Assembly: GCA_019635215.1 (NCBI GenBank)
Contig: JAHBZZ010000001.1
Location: 124,001 to 188,000 of the forward strand
DNA from: Nitrosomonas sp.
GTDB lineage: Bacteria > Pseudomonadota > Gammaproteobacteria > Burkholderiales > Nitrosomonadaceae
DNA length: 64,000 bases
Direction: 5' to 3'
Shown here in pieces: positions 19,043 to 29,310 of the stretch; positions within the stretch are counted from its first letter, which is position 1; every line of letters begins with the position of its first letter. The position numbers and the translations under genes are program-made. The notes below the pieces were generated by a model. That model saw only the letters and a list, made by a program, of their open reading frames with translations. It made no database searches and was not told the DNA's origin.

Positions 19043-20248
19043 TTATTTTGTTTTAAAAGCAAAAACACCGCCTTTAGCTGTTTGCACTACAAAACCGCCC
19101 GGAATCTGTTGCGGTTGCGAAAGAATCGCACTACCGTCGGTTGGCGACCGCGCCAATGTGACACCGTCATAATTTCTCAAAAGATTGACGAAACCTTTAT
19201 CATCGCCAACGACGATGTATTGACCATCAACCAGCGGTGTGGTCAGTTTTTTGCTGCCCAGCTTGATCTGCTTCCACATACTGGCGCCGCTGCGTTTATC
19301 ATAAGCAGCGATGACACCATTATCCTCGGTCACATAAACATAGTCATTATCCATTACCAGGCCGGCATCACTGGAAGATTCCCGCAGCCAGATCTGCGCC
19401 CCGTCGATAATCTGAAAACAGCCCACGCGCCCCTGATAAGCCACCGCACACACCAGTTGATCGTCGATGGCCGGAGAGCTGGTGATATCGGTCATGCGCT
19501 CGAGCTCGGTTACACCACGCGGCTGCGATACGACGGCTTCCCATCCCACATTACCATTGAACAAACTCATGGCACTCATCTTGCCACCGGCAAAACCGGC
19601 AAACACGGCACCCTGTGCGATAGCGACACCTGCAGCACTGCGAACAGTCAGTGCAGGTGTAGCACCCTGGTAAGCCCATTTGCGCGCGCCATTTATTGCA
19701 TCCAGTCCATAAATATGCGCATCGACGGTTCGCACAATCACAATGTCGCTCTGAACACGCGGCGGGCTTAAAATTTCGCTGCTAACCTGCGCCGTCCATA
19801 AAGCATGGCCTGATTCATTGTATGCCAGTACTTCACCTTTTGACGTACCGACCAGTACCATCCCCTGCCCTGCACCGACGCCACCGGAAAATCGGCGCTT
19901 TGTTTTGATCGCCCAATCGGCCTCGCCAGTCCTGGGATTCAGACTGGTCAGTTGCCCTTTTTCATCGGCCACATAAACCGCTTCATTATCGTAAGCAATA
20001 TAAAACCGGGCGATTTTGCTTTCACCGACGCGATGCTTCCAGATCAGCGGGATCTCATCGAGCGCTTTGAGTGCGGCCAGTTCTTCAGGGTCGATGACAA
20101 CTTTCTCTGCCCGCTCCGTCAATTCGGCAATCTGGTATCCAAATGATTGAAACAGATTAGGATCAAATGGCAGCGGTAAACTGCTGCAACCGGCTAGCAG
20201 CACTGCAGGAAATAATGCCGGAAACCGGAAAAAGCTGCTTATGAACAC
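19043..20248 (-). CDS. bamB: Outer membrane assembly lipoprotein BamB, 401 aa
   Basis: Accessory lipoprotein of the BAM complex that inserts beta-barrel proteins. The signal peptide ends in the lipobox LLAGC (Cys20). The mature part is a PQQ-type eight-bladed propeller with repeated W/Y..G and DARTG-like blade motifs (LNPRTGEADW, LDAINGARKW, YDKRSGASMW). The only in-frame start near the signal peptide is GTG at 20248, 20 bp after the upstream tetratricopeptide gene; no strong ribosome binding site is seen, so translation may depend on coupling. The neighbours hisS, yfgM and der are the usual ones. Confidence 0.93.
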   Translation of the reverse strand: MFISSFFRFPALFPAVLLAGCSSLPLPFDPNLFQSFGYQIAELTERAEKVVIDPEELAALKALDEIPLIWKHRVGESKIARFYIAYDNEAVYVADEKGQLTSLNPRTGEADWAIKTKRRFSGGVGAGQGMVLVGTSKGEVLAYNESGHALWTAQVSSEILSPPRVQSDIVIVRTVDAHIYGLDAINGARKWAYQGATPALTVRSAAGVAIAQGAVFAGFAGGKMSAMSLFNGNVGWEAVVSQPRGVTELERMTDITSSPAIDDQLVCAVAYQGRVGCFQIIDGAQIWLRESSSDAGLVMDNDYVYVTEDNGVIAAYDKRSGASMWKQIKLGSKKLTTPLVDGQYIVVGDDKGFVNLLRNYDGVTLARSPTDGSAILSQPQQIPGGFVVQTAKGGVFAFKTK

Positions 20249-20268
20249 GTTAATATTGAATGAATCGC

Positions 20269-21255
20269 TTACTCGAGTGCGTGATCAGACGTATCATCGT
20301 TATCTTCGGTACTTTCTTCATGCGATTCCCCGGTATCCGTGGACACGTCGGCCTCTTCAGTCTGTAGCGGTGTTTCATCGCCAGTCTCAGGTTCGTTTGT
20401 TTCGCCGTTCTCAGCGGCTTCGCCCAATGTCTCTGGCACATCATTCCCATCATCATCCGCGGGTACAGCGGATTCAGCCGATTCACCGGATTCGGGTGTT
20501 TCAGTAAATTCGACTGATTCGGCGGCATCTTCATCAGCACCGACGTCAGATTGCGCATCTGCTTTTCCGGTTTCATGCGCTGGACTATCTGCGTCAGATG
20601 TGAATGATCTTTCCGCAGTGCGCGGTTCACTGAGCGCGTCCGCCTTCATTTGCACGATATTGTAATAATTGTTGTTTTTACTGAGCGCCCCGGCGGCGGC
20701 TTCATAAGACATACGCGCTTCTTCAGTTTTACCGGAAGCGAGTAATACATCGCCCTTGAGATCGGCATAAAGCCCGCTGAAAGAATAGCCATGCTTTGTA
20801 TTCAGTTGCTGCAACGCGGCCGCGTAATTTTTTTCATCCAGCAAAATAGTTGCCAGCCGCAATCGCGCAAGATCAATCATCTCAGGCTCTTTGGCATTAT
20901 CCAATATCCACTGCAAATGCGCTTTGGCGCGCTTGAAATCACCCGCATCGACACTGGCTTTGACAACGATCATCGCAGCTCTGGGTGCATATCCGCTTGA
21001 TGCATAACCTTCGGTCAGCAAATGCACCGCATCGGTGATTTTCATAAGATCCCCGGTGGTTTGCACCTGCTGCACCAATGCATACAAATCAGCCGCTTGC
21101 TGCGCCTGCTGGCGCTGAAAATACTCCCATACTTTTGTGCCGCCTACCGTTGCAATCATTACTGCCAACATAATAGTAATAATGGTTCCATACCGATCCC
21201 ACCATGTTTTCAGGGTGTGCATCTTTTCTTGTTCTTCGTAATCAAGTCTTGCCAT
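20269..21255 (-). CDS. yfgM: YfgM-family periplasmic TPR protein with long acidic tail, 328 aa
   Basis: The first ~200 residues match the YfgM family (ancillary SecYEG translocon factor): a cytoplasmic N-terminus MARLDYEEQEKMHTLKTWW, one transmembrane helix (about 19-42, GTIITIMLAVMIATVGGTKVW) and periplasmic TPR-like helices. E. coli YfgM ends near residue 206. Here about 125 further residues follow, almost wholly Glu, Asp, Ser, Thr, Ala and Pro, with no predicted fold: an acidic disordered tail. It is in frame and uninterrupted, so it is probably expressed. Located between hisS and bamB, the usual place. Confidence 0.88.
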   Translation of the reverse strand: MARLDYEEQEKMHTLKTWWDRYGTIITIMLAVMIATVGGTKVWEYFQRQQAQQAADLYALVQQVQTTGDLMKITDAVHLLTEGYASSGYAPRAAMIVVKASVDAGDFKRAKAHLQWILDNAKEPEMIDLARLRLATILLDEKNYAAALQQLNTKHGYSFSGLYADLKGDVLLASGKTEEARMSYEAAAGALSKNNNYYNIVQMKADALSEPRTAERSFTSDADSPAHETGKADAQSDVGADEDAAESVEFTETPESGESAESAVPADDDGNDVPETLGEAAENGETNEPETGDETPLQTEEADVSTDTGESHEESTEDNDDTSDHALE

Positions 21256-21306
21256 TCTTTCTGATTTCCTGAAAAAATATCATTTACATGAAAAATTGCC
21301 TGAGCG

Positions 21307-22566
21307 TTATGCCTGAATCAATTCACATACGGTACTCAGATCGACTCTGGCCTGGTCGGTAAATTCACGCAGCGATTTAAGCGTGACTTGCTGCGCCAGT
21401 GCCTCGTCATCTCCAATAATCAGCGCATAACGCGCCCCGCTCGCATCCGCTTTTTTCATTTGCGCCTTAAAGCTTCCGCTACCGCAATGCAGAATAACCC
21501 GGCAGTCCGCATCGCGTAAATATTCAGCCGCTTTCCAGGCATATTCTGCCGCGTGTACACCCTGATGCACGATATAAATGTCGGGCACCGGTTGGGTGAT
21601 AGCCTGACCGCATTCCTGCATCAACGCCAGCAATCGCTCAACACCCATGGCGAAACCGCAGGCCGGGGCAGGTTTTCCACCGACCTGTTCGATAAGCCCA
21701 TCGTAACGACCACCCGCGCAAACAGCGCTCTGCGCACCCAATTTATCGGTAACCCATTCAAAAACAGTGCGATTGTAATAATCCAACCCTCGTACCAAGC
21801 GCGGATTGATTTCAAAACTGACGCCCCGGGCACGCAAAATCTGCTGTACCGACTCGAAATGAAGCCGTGATTCTTCATCCAGGTCGTCAACCAGTTTGGG
21901 TGCACCTTCGATGATGGACTGCATCTGCGGGTTTTTGCTGTCCAGAATCCGTAAGGGATTAACGTGCAGCCGTCTGCTTGCATCTTCATCCAGTGCACCG
22001 GTATGTTTTTCAAAATAGTTGATCAAGCGTGCGCGGTGCAATGCCCTGGAATCGGCATTCCCCAATGTACTGATTTCCAGGCGCAGGCCGGTTATACCGA
22101 GCATCTGCCATAGCCGGGCGCACATGATCATTAATTCCGCATCGATATCCGGCCCGGAAAATCCCAGCGCTTCCACACCCACTTGATGGAATTGCCGGTA
22201 ACGGCCTTTTTGCGGACGTTCATGCCGGAACATCGGGCCGCAATAATACAGCCGCTGCGGACCACCGTACAACAGATTATGCTCGATTACCGCACGAACG
22301 CAGGATGCAGTGCCTTCGGGGCGCAAAGCCAGGCTGTCATTGTTGAGATGGTCGACAAAACAGTACATCTCTTTTTCAACAATATCAGTGACCTCGCCGA
22401 TGGAACGTACAAACAGATCACTTTGCTCAACGATAGGTGTACGGATATTGCGGTAACCGTACATCGCCAGCCAGTCCTGTACGGTTTGTTCGAAGAAATG
22501 CCATTGATGGGCTGCGTCGGGAAGAATGTCGTTCATCCCGCGAATGGCCTTGATTATCTTAGCCAT
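21307..22566 (-). CDS. hisS: Histidyl-tRNA synthetase, 419 aa
   Basis: Class II aminoacyl-tRNA synthetase. Motif 1 is in the N-terminal region after IRGMNDILP; motif 2 is [21 protein letters not shown]; the histidine-specific signature [16 protein letters not shown] is present; motif 3 reads [12 protein letters not shown]-terminal anticodon-binding domain covers about 330-419. Length is typical. The start codon overlaps the ispG stop by one base, indicating translational coupling. Confidence 0.97.
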   Translation of the reverse strand: MAKIIKAIRGMNDILPDAAHQWHFFEQTVQDWLAMYGYRNIRTPIVEQSDLFVRSIGEVTDIVEKEMYCFVDHLNNDSLALRPEGTASCVRAVIEHNLLYGGPQRLYYCGPMFRHERPQKGRYRQFHQVGVEALGFSGPDIDAELMIMCARLWQMLGITGLRLEISTLGNADSRALHRARLINYFEKHTGALDEDASRRLHVNPLRILDSKNPQMQSIIEGAPKLVDDLDEESRLHFESVQQILRARGVSFEINPRLVRGLDYYNRTVFEWVTDKLGAQSAVCAGGRYDGLIEQVGGKPAPACGFAMGVERLLALMQECGQAITQPVPDIYIVHQGVHAAEYAWKAAEYLRDADCRVILHCGSGSFKAQMKKADASGARYALIIGDDEALAQQVTLKSLREFTDQARVDLSTVCELIQA

Positions 22567-23804
22567 TAGCCCGCTTTTCTCGGATATTTTTCCCGGACGT
22601 AATTTTCGACGATTTGCCGGAATTCACCCGCAATATTATCGCCTTTCAAAGTTACCGTTTTTTCGCCATCCACGAAGACCGGCGCAACAGGACTCTCGCC
22701 CGAACCCGGCAGGCTGATGCCGATATTGGCATGCTTGCTTTCACCCGGCCCGTTGACCACACACCCCATCACGGCCAGCGTCATATTCTCCACACCGTCA
22801 TAGTGTTCGCGCCACACGATCATTTCCTCGCGCACATAGGCCTGTATGCTTTCCGCCAGCTCCTGGAAATAGGTACTGGTCGTCCGCCCGCACCCGGGGC
22901 ATGCCGCAACCAGCGGGACAAACGCACGCAAACCCATAGTCTGGAGGATTTCCTGCGCGACAATGACTTCGCGTGAACGTGATCCGCCCGGCTCAGGTGT
23001 CAATGAAATCCGTATCGTATCGCCGATACCCTCCTGCAACAGCACCGCCAGTGCAGCCGTGGAAGCCACAATACCCTTGGATCCCATACCGGCTTCGGTC
23101 AATCCCAGATGCAAGGCATAATCGCAGCGTGCAGCCAGTTCGCGGTAAACCCGGATCAAATCCTGAACACCGCTGACTTTGCACGACAGCACAATATGAT
23201 CACGCGGCAGGCCGATTTCCTCAGCTTTTGCCGCACTTTCCAACGCAGACGTGATTAATGCCTCGCGCATAACGTAAGCGGCATCCTGCGGATCACTGGA
23301 TCTGGCGTTTTCATCCATGATACGGGCCAGCATCTCCTGATCGAGACTACCCCAATTGACACCGATCCGGATCGGCTTGTCATACTTGCACGCCGTTTCG
23401 ATCAGCGTGGCAAATTGTTCGTCACGTTTCCTGCCTTTGCCGACATTGCCGGGATTAATACGAAACTTGGCCAGTGCCTGCGCACATTCCGGATGCGCGG
23501 TCAACAGTTTATGACCGTTGAAATGAAAATCACCGATCATCGGCACATGGCACCCCATGTCATCCAGCCGTTGACGGATACCGGCCACAGCTTTGGCCGC
23601 TTCGATCGAGTTAACGGTGATCCGCACCAATTCAGATCCGGCACGCGCCAATTGGAAAACCTGCTCTGCCGTTGCGATTTCATCGGCCGTATCGGTATTG
23701 GTCATTGATTGGACAACGACGGGCGCATTGCCACCTATCTTGATGGAGCCGACTTTGACACCGACTGAAGCGCGTCGTAGCGATGCTGGATTATACTGGG
23801 ACAT
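22566..23804 (-). CDS. ispG: 4-hydroxy-3-methylbut-2-enyl diphosphate synthase, 412 aa
   Basis: Iron-sulfur enzyme of the non-mevalonate isoprenoid pathway, converting MEcPP to HMBPP. An N-terminal TIM barrel begins [22 protein letters not shown]; the [4Fe-4S] ligands are in ACPGCGRT and [15 protein letters not shown]. The length matches the betaproteobacterial form (about 410-430). The upstream rodZ stop is 62 bp away and the downstream hisS start overlaps by one base. Confidence 0.97.
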   Translation of the reverse strand: MSQYNPASLRRASVGVKVGSIKIGGNAPVVVQSMTNTDTADEIATAEQVFQLARAGSELVRITVNSIEAAKAVAGIRQRLDDMGCHVPMIGDFHFNGHKLLTAHPECAQALAKFRINPGNVGKGRKRDEQFATLIETACKYDKPIRIGVNWGSLDQEMLARIMDENARSSDPQDAAYVMREALITSALESAAKAEEIGLPRDHIVLSCKVSGVQDLIRVYRELAARCDYALHLGLTEAGMGSKGIVASTAALAVLLQEGIGDTIRISLTPEPGGSRSREVIVAQEILQTMGLRAFVPLVAACPGCGRTTSTYFQELAESIQAYVREEMIVWREHYDGVENMTLAVMGCVVNGPGESKHANIGISLPGSGESPVAPVFVDGEKTVTLKGDNIAGEFRQIVENYVREKYPRKAG

Positions 23805-23866
23805 TTTTCATTTTCACTTTCGATTTCATGGTCTGGGGAAAGAATTTACGCTGTGTAGAACGGATT

Positions 23867-24934
23867 TTATTCAAGCATTAAATGCGCGCTGCCTTTGGTT
23901 GGATGCGTATAGGGATTAATATCAACCACCCTGTCATTATAATGCAGTTCCACAGCCGATGCCTTGCCGATCGTTACTGACAACGGCCTTTTACCGCTTA
24001 TACGCTGCTGCGTTCCACGGATATTCTTTTGATCAAAAATGACATCATCGTTTCCGTCGATAACTTTGATATGCGTATCCGCCGTAACATTAAAAACCAG
24101 GGTACCTATGGTGTTTAAATTCGCCATTGCGTTCTGCGCAACAACCACCGACTCTGAAATTCTCGCACCGGGATTGGGCTGAGCCGTTCCGGCAGGATTC
24201 GCGGATAATCCCAAGGAAGGCAGTGCCAGTTTCAATTCAACAGTAGTCTGGCCATCGCCCAGTTGCACAATCTGTTCCTGATCACTATTGCTTTCTTCGG
24301 CTGTCTGCCAGAATGGCAACCGGTTATAACCGAAATAAACCACAGCCGCCAGGATAGTCAATAGCGCTATGATCTGCAGTATATTGCCACCCCCTTTACT
24401 TTCACGGGAGGAAGGCGTCATTTCCTGAATTTTAAACGGTGTATGTTCAACATGGGCTGCATGGGTTGCCATACCTGTTAGCCCGGGTAACATCTGCACT
24501 GCGGTATTCGCGTCGAGATGCATCAGATTAGCGTAATTACGCACAAATCCACGCACAAAAGTGCGCCCCGGCAACCTATCAAAATCTTCTTTCTCAATCG
24601 CTTCAATTTGTTGGATTGAAATGCGCAGTTGGCGCGATACATCCTCAATACTCATCTTTCTGGCCATGCGCGCATTGCGTAGCATGTGACCCACACCCTG
24701 AACGACGCTTGCCGCATCCAGTGTATTCGTGTCGCGTGTTGCCACGCCGGCTTCATGCTTTAAAAAATGGCTGATTTCCGGTTCATTATCTGCAGATGCT
24801 CTTCTTTCCGCCGGCTCAACCGGATCGGATGGTCTGTTTTCAGATAAGAAGACGGCATTATCAATCTTCTGCCCGGAATCCCGTTCGGTCTTTTTATCAT
24901 GATTATTGTCGGCATTGTCAAAAAGATTACTCAT
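23867..24934 (-). CDS. rodZ: RodZ-like cell-shape protein (HTH, TM, DUF4115), 355 aa
   Basis: The layout is that of RodZ, which links the MreB cytoskeleton to the elongation machinery: an unusually long acidic N-terminal extension (about residues 1-75), a Cro/CI-type helix-turn-helix (about 78-145, LRNARMARKMSIEDVSRQL), one transmembrane helix (about 185-205, IIALLTILAAVVYFGY) and a periplasmic DUF4115 domain at the C-terminus (LVFNVTADTHIKVIDGND). Family members often lack the extra N-terminal stretch. The gene abuts the pilW stop directly; ispG follows, the usual order. Confidence 0.88.
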   Translation of the reverse strand: MSNLFDNADNNHDKKTERDSGQKIDNAVFLSENRPSDPVEPAERRASADNEPEISHFLKHEAGVATRDTNTLDAASVVQGVGHMLRNARMARKMSIEDVSRQLRISIQQIEAIEKEDFDRLPGRTFVRGFVRNYANLMHLDANTAVQMLPGLTGMATHAAHVEHTPFKIQEMTPSSRESKGGGNILQIIALLTILAAVVYFGYNRLPFWQTAEESNSDQEQIVQLGDGQTTVELKLALPSLGLSANPAGTAQPNPGARISESVVVAQNAMANLNTIGTLVFNVTADTHIKVIDGNDDVIFDQKNIRGTQQRISGKRPLSVTIGKASAVELHYNDRVVDINPYTHPTKGSAHLMLE

Positions 24935-25729
24935 TTAGAATCGACCTTCTCTAGCAGCCCTGGCTTCTTTCGAATCAGGAAAATTCTTTTGCAGCTGAAA
25001 CAGATAACTGTCAGCTCCACGGATATTGCCCATGGCACGTTCGATGCGTATCCCAAGCTCCAGACTTTTCGCAGTCGGCGCAAATTTCTGCATGAAATCC
25101 GTCAACCTGGATTGGGCCACATCCAACTGGCCTTGCTTGAGATCCATCTCAACCAATCCGACCAGCGCCGGTCTATAGCCTGAATGCAGCATCAGCGATT
25201 CCCGTAAAAATACCGATGCCTCTGCAAAATTATTTCGCTTAATCTCACAAAGACCTGCGTTCGCATAGGCGATATGCCGCGTCTCGTAAAGGGGATCATT
25301 GATAGCCTGCATGAAATGGTAAATCGCCCGATCAATTTGATCGGGATATCGTTCACACAAAAACCATCCATAATTATTGTGAACTTCAGGATTGTTCGGC
25401 GCACTCCTCAGTGCACGTTCGAAATTAGACTGCGCCTTACTGTCTTCATCCAACGCCATATAGATCAGGCCAAGAACGTTAAATGCAGGCGCATAATTAG
25501 CATTGGCCTTAAATGCGGCATCAATTTCTTCCAATGCGATTTTATATTGCCCGCGAAAAAAATATTCCGCAGCCAGCTCGGTGTGAATTTTTGCGCTTTT
25601 GGCAACCCGTGCGGCTTCCTGCTCCGGTGTTAATCTGCTTTCGATAGGTTCATGCACGCAACCTGCGGTAAAAATACCCAGAACGCAAAACACACAAAGT
25701 ATGCGTATATTTTTCATTCCATATTTCAT
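24935..25729 (-). CDS. pilW: Type IV pilus biogenesis lipoprotein PilW/PilF (TPR), 264 aa
   Basis: TPR lipoprotein that helps the PilQ secretin reach and assemble in the outer membrane. The signal peptide ends in a lipobox FTAGC; six TPR-like repeats follow ([21 protein letters not shown] and later). The frame is open a further 29 codons upstream, but the ATG at 25729 overlaps the rlmN stop as ATGA and has a GGAG ribosome binding site 8 bases before it, so I place the start there. It lies between rlmN and rodZ, the standard order in Betaproteobacteria. A pilU gene is also present at the end of the window. Confidence 0.92.
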   Translation of the reverse strand: MKYGMKNIRILCVFCVLGIFTAGCVHEPIESRLTPEQEAARVAKSAKIHTELAAEYFFRGQYKIALEEIDAAFKANANYAPAFNVLGLIYMALDEDSKAQSNFERALRSAPNNPEVHNNYGWFLCERYPDQIDRAIYHFMQAINDPLYETRHIAYANAGLCEIKRNNFAEASVFLRESLMLHSGYRPALVGLVEMDLKQGQLDVAQSRLTDFMQKFAPTAKSLELGIRIERAMGNIRGADSYLFQLQKNFPDSKEARAAREGRF

Positions 25730-26862
25730 TGCAAGAGCTCCATTGCAATGCTGTCTGCAATGCCATGGGCTGTACGGCGTGTTTTGTCCCGCACCTGTCC
25801 GGCCAGTTGTCCGCATGCGGCAGCAATGTCATCGCCACGCGTCTTACGGACCGTCGTCACCAGACCAGCCTGCATCAATACATCACGAAAAACACGAATC
25901 GCCTCGGAAGATGAGCGTTTGAAACCCGAGTTGGGAAATGCGTTAAATGGAATCAGATTAAACTTGCAGGGCACATCCTTTACCAGTTCCACCAGTTCAT
26001 TTGCATGAGTGATACTGTCATTGACGCCATCCAGCATCACGTATTCGAACGTGATAAAATCCCTCGGTGCTGCCGACAAATAACGACGGCATACCGCCAT
26101 CAGTTCCTTGAGTGGATATTTTTTATTAATGGGCACCAGATCATCGCGCAATACATCATTCGGTGCATGCAGCGATACCGCCAGGGCAACTGGGCAACGC
26201 TCGCGCAGCCGATCCATTGCCGGCACCACGCCCGATGTACTGACCGTAACACGCCTGCGCGACAATCCATAGGCATGATCGTCCAGCATCAGATGCAAAG
26301 CTGTGACCACGTTTTCGAAATTAGTCAACGGTTCGCCCATACCCATCATGACGACATTCGTCACCATGCGCTCGGTCTGCCGATCCTGGCCAGGTATCAT
26401 CGGTCGATACACGTCAACGCTGTCCCTGAGTGTCTTATCAGCCAGCCACAGCTGTCCAATAATTTCCGCAACCGTAAGATTGCGGTTGAATCCCTGTCTA
26501 CCTGTCGAACAAAACGTACAAGCCAAAGCGCATCCGACCTGGCTGGAAATGCAGAGCGTGCCCCGCCTCGATTCGGGTATAAATACGGTTTCAATACCAT
26601 TGCTCTCGCCCACAGACAACAGCCATTTGCGCGTACCGTCAGCTGCAACGTGATCGCGCAGCACTTGCGGCAATTCAACTCTGGCATGCCCGGCCAGTTT
26701 ATCGCGTAAACCTTTCGACAAATCACTCATTTCGGAAAAATCGGCGCTTCCCGATTGATGAATCCATTTCAAGATCTGTTTTGCGCGAAAAGGCTTCTCA
26801 CCCATTTCCGTCAAAAAATGGGTGAGGCCTTCCCTGTCATAATCCAGCAAATTAACCGTCAT
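25726..26862 (-). CDS. rlmN: 23S rRNA/tRNA adenine-2 methyltransferase RlmN, 378 aa
   Basis: Radical SAM methyltransferase acting on A2503 of 23S rRNA and A37 of some tRNAs. The radical-SAM cluster motif CxxxCxxC is visible as [16 protein letters not shown]; the substrate methyl-carrier cysteine is expected near the C-terminus in AACGQLAG. The usual [12 protein letters not shown] and [11 protein letters not shown] blocks are present. Length is typical (about 370-390). The stop codon overlaps the pilW start (ATGA), and ndk lies 21 bp upstream. Confidence 0.97.
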   Translation of the reverse strand: MTVNLLDYDREGLTHFLTEMGEKPFRAKQILKWIHQSGSADFSEMSDLSKGLRDKLAGHARVELPQVLRDHVAADGTRKWLLSVGESNGIETVFIPESRRGTLCISSQVGCALACTFCSTGRQGFNRNLTVAEIIGQLWLADKTLRDSVDVYRPMIPGQDRQTERMVTNVVMMGMGEPLTNFENVVTALHLMLDDHAYGLSRRRVTVSTSGVVPAMDRLRERCPVALAVSLHAPNDVLRDDLVPINKKYPLKELMAVCRRYLSAAPRDFITFEYVMLDGVNDSITHANELVELVKDVPCKFNLIPFNAFPNSGFKRSSSEAIRVFRDVLMQAGLVTTVRKTRGDDIAAACGQLAGQVRDKTRRTAHGIADSIAMELLQ

Positions 26863-26883
26863 TGTTTTGTTCTGAACCGGAAA

Positions 26884-27309
26884 CTAGCGTGAATAAATGT
26901 CCAATGTGGGGAAAAAGCAGGCGATTTCAACAGTAGCGGTTTCAGGCGCGTCGGAACCATGAACGGCGTTGGCATCGATGCTTTCTGCAAAATCTGCGCG
27001 AATCGTGCCTTTCTCGGCTTTTTTCGGATCAGTCGCCCCCATCAGTTCCCGGTTCTTCTGGATGGCATCTTCACCTTCAAGTACTTGAACCATAACCGGC
27101 CCGGAAATCATGAACTCGACCAGATCCTTAAAAAAGGGACGTTCGCGGTGAATCGCATAGAACTGTTCCGCCTCGAATCTGGAAAGCTGAATCATACGTG
27201 CGGCAATTACTTTTAATCCATTTGATTCAAAACGGGAATAAATCTGGCCGATGACATTCTTCGCAACGGCATCGGGTTTGATAATGGATAAGGTTCTTTC
27301 AATTGCCAT
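26884..27309 (-). CDS. ndk: Nucleoside-diphosphate kinase, 141 aa
   Basis: Transfers gamma-phosphate between nucleoside tri- and diphosphates through a phosphohistidine intermediate. The signature [12 protein letters not shown] gives the active-site histidine near residue 117; the N-terminus [18 protein letters not shown] is standard. The frame extends 15 codons upstream, but the ATG at 27309 has a GGAG ribosome binding site 7 bases before it and gives the normal 141-residue length. It is the first gene of the long operon running to der. Confidence 0.97.
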   Translation of the reverse strand: MAIERTLSIIKPDAVAKNVIGQIYSRFESNGLKVIAARMIQLSRFEAEQFYAIHRERPFFKDLVEFMISGPVMVQVLEGEDAIQKNRELMGATDPKKAEKGTIRADFAESIDANAVHGSDAPETATVEIACFFPTLDIYSR

Positions 27310-27518
27310 CAAATAACTCCAATAAATTAGTAGATTAAAAGCGCATTTTAACAAAAAAAAGCGGCAAATTCTGGAAAAACAGGTTTAATTATTTTTTACG
27401 TGCCTGCCATATTTGAAAATGGCTGTATGTTCAGCATCATGGCGCAATGCATACATACTGGGCATCGCATTGGCCATTGCAGTATACCTCCTGAATTGTT
27501 TCATTTCGGTGAATCGAT

Positions 27519-29228
27519 TCATTCGGCCTCAGGTCGTGCGCCAGACAACAATTTTTCGATGTGTTTTTCAACGTCCTCCCTGCTGAATCCGATTGCACTG
27601 GCGACCCGATCCGCGTGACTGACCTTGGAAATGCCGTCAATCAGGCGATGCGTAGGCCCCTGTGCGGCAAACTCAACCTGTAAATAACGACCGATACCTT
27701 CGCTTTGCAGCCGCTCACAGAGTTCATGGTTATGCGTAACCAGCAGCGTGCTTGCACCGAGATGATGAAAACCTTTCAGAATGTATTCCGATAAAGTCAT
27801 TTTCTCTTCAAAAGTAGTGCCTTCGGATAATTCATCAAGCACGACCAGACTGCGTGGCGTTGTGTTAAAAAAGATTTCACGGGTACGTTTTAATTCATGA
27901 CCGAAACGCCCTATCCCGGCATCTAGTTGACCCGGATCGGGAACCTGATAGTAAAGATGTTCGACTGGCACCAGCTGGGCCGATGTTGCAGGAATATAGC
28001 AGCCGATTTGCCCGAGCAACTGTATCTGAACTATAGTTTTACAGTAAGCGGTTTTACCACCGCTGTTAGGCCCGGTGATAATCAGCAGCCTGCCAGCGGT
28101 ATCCAATGTGATATCGTTAGCCACATAATCCAGTTTCTCATTGATTAACAGGGGATTTTTTGCATCCGCCACGATGAGCAAGTGATGCGGCTCATCCCAT
28201 ACCTGGGGTAATACCATGACCTCATTCAGTGTTTGCCGATAACGGAGGAACGACATCAGCTCATCGAGCATGCCCACTGCTTCAACAGCCTTCGCCAGAT
28301 CCTCACTTTCCCTAAATTGCCTGCGCAGCGGATAAATCACCGCGTCGCGATCAGATGCCCCCATTGCCAGCAAAACAATCGGAAAAACGGGAACGGTTAA
28401 TAGCATGATGCCATAACCGATATACGATGCCCCCAGTTCCGGTGCCATGATTTCGAAAAAAAGCATGATCACATACATCGCTATAAAAAACACCAGTGTC
28501 GGTATCCATTTAAAAATGGAAGGCCGGAAGCGTGGCAACGGTAAGAAACGTGGCTTTTCCGATTGTGTTTTGAATTTATCATTCGCCAGATAGACCGGCC
28601 CCCGCATTAACTGGTAAATGCGGGATTGCTCAAAATTCTGGATTGTTTCAACAATACTGCACAGATACCGGCTTTCAGGCCGCGGCAATCCCTTGGCGTC
28701 TTCGACCATCTCCACAGCGTAACGCGTCCCTTCGCGGTATTGCAGATAGCCGTATCCTCCGAATTCAAGCCTGCCCGTCCGTTCAGCCGGCACATCCGTC
28801 GTTAGTCCACCGGAGAATTCACCATAAAGTAAATATTTCAGCGTATGCTCGTATCGTGCTCTGTGCGCGATATAGTTTTCGAACGATTCCCGCAATTGCA
28901 CGTTCGATGCTATTTCACGTAATGCATCCTGTTTGTGCTGCAGCAGCTGAGCGTCGGCCAGTGGCCTGACCATTGATCGATATAAATAGAGCCGGCCGGT
29001 TTCCGTTCGCGTATAGTTGATTTTGTCGAATAATTTATCGGCTTCGATGGCGGCATAGGTTTTCGGATCGATCGCGCCATAATCGGATTCGGTGGGGCGG
29101 AATGCTTCCAACAGGGTTGGCCGTTCTCCATTGGACAGAATGAACGGATAATGCCTTGTCGCTGGTATCGTTGCCTCGGAAATATTATTGCTGGAATTAT
29201 TCATGTCTTTGTAATCTGCACTAATCAT
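27519..29228 (-). CDS. MutS-family ATPase with two membrane helices, 569 aa
   Basis: The C-terminal half is a MutS ATPase domain (domain V): Walker A GPNSGGKT at 386-393 (the classical MutS form is GPNMGGKS/T), Walker B-like LVVLDELSEGT and a following TLLVTHNHEL. The N-terminal half resembles the MutS clamp/core helices, with no mismatch-recognition domain I. Between them, at about 237-290, lie two hydrophobic helices (VFFIAMYVIMLFF and GYGIMLLTVPVFPIVLLAMG), so this is probably a membrane protein and not a canonical mismatch-repair factor. Function of this MutS branch is not known to me. An internal ATG at 29204 is an alternative start. It is divergent from the exporter operon. Confidence 0.8.
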   Translation of the reverse strand: MISADYKDMNNSSNNISEATIPATRHYPFILSNGERPTLLEAFRPTESDYGAIDPKTYAAIEADKLFDKINYTRTETGRLYLYRSMVRPLADAQLLQHKQDALREIASNVQLRESFENYIAHRARYEHTLKYLLYGEFSGGLTTDVPAERTGRLEFGGYGYLQYREGTRYAVEMVEDAKGLPRPESRYLCSIVETIQNFEQSRIYQLMRGPVYLANDKFKTQSEKPRFLPLPRFRPSIFKWIPTLVFFIAMYVIMLFFEIMAPELGASYIGYGIMLLTVPVFPIVLLAMGASDRDAVIYPLRRQFRESEDLAKAVEAVGMLDELMSFLRYRQTLNEVMVLPQVWDEPHHLLIVADAKNPLLINEKLDYVANDITLDTAGRLLIITGPNSGGKTAYCKTIVQIQLLGQIGCYIPATSAQLVPVEHLYYQVPDPGQLDAGIGRFGHELKRTREIFFNTTPRSLVVLDELSEGTTFEEKMTLSEYILKGFHHLGASTLLVTHNHELCERLQSEGIGRYLQVEFAAQGPTHRLIDGISKVSHADRVASAIGFSREDVEKHIEKLLSGARPEAE

Positions 29229-29310
29229 TTTATTTGAATGTGTACAATACCGCTTTTAGAGAAATAGCAAAACAACAAAAATTGCCTTTTTACACCGCAC
29301 GTCTTAAGTC

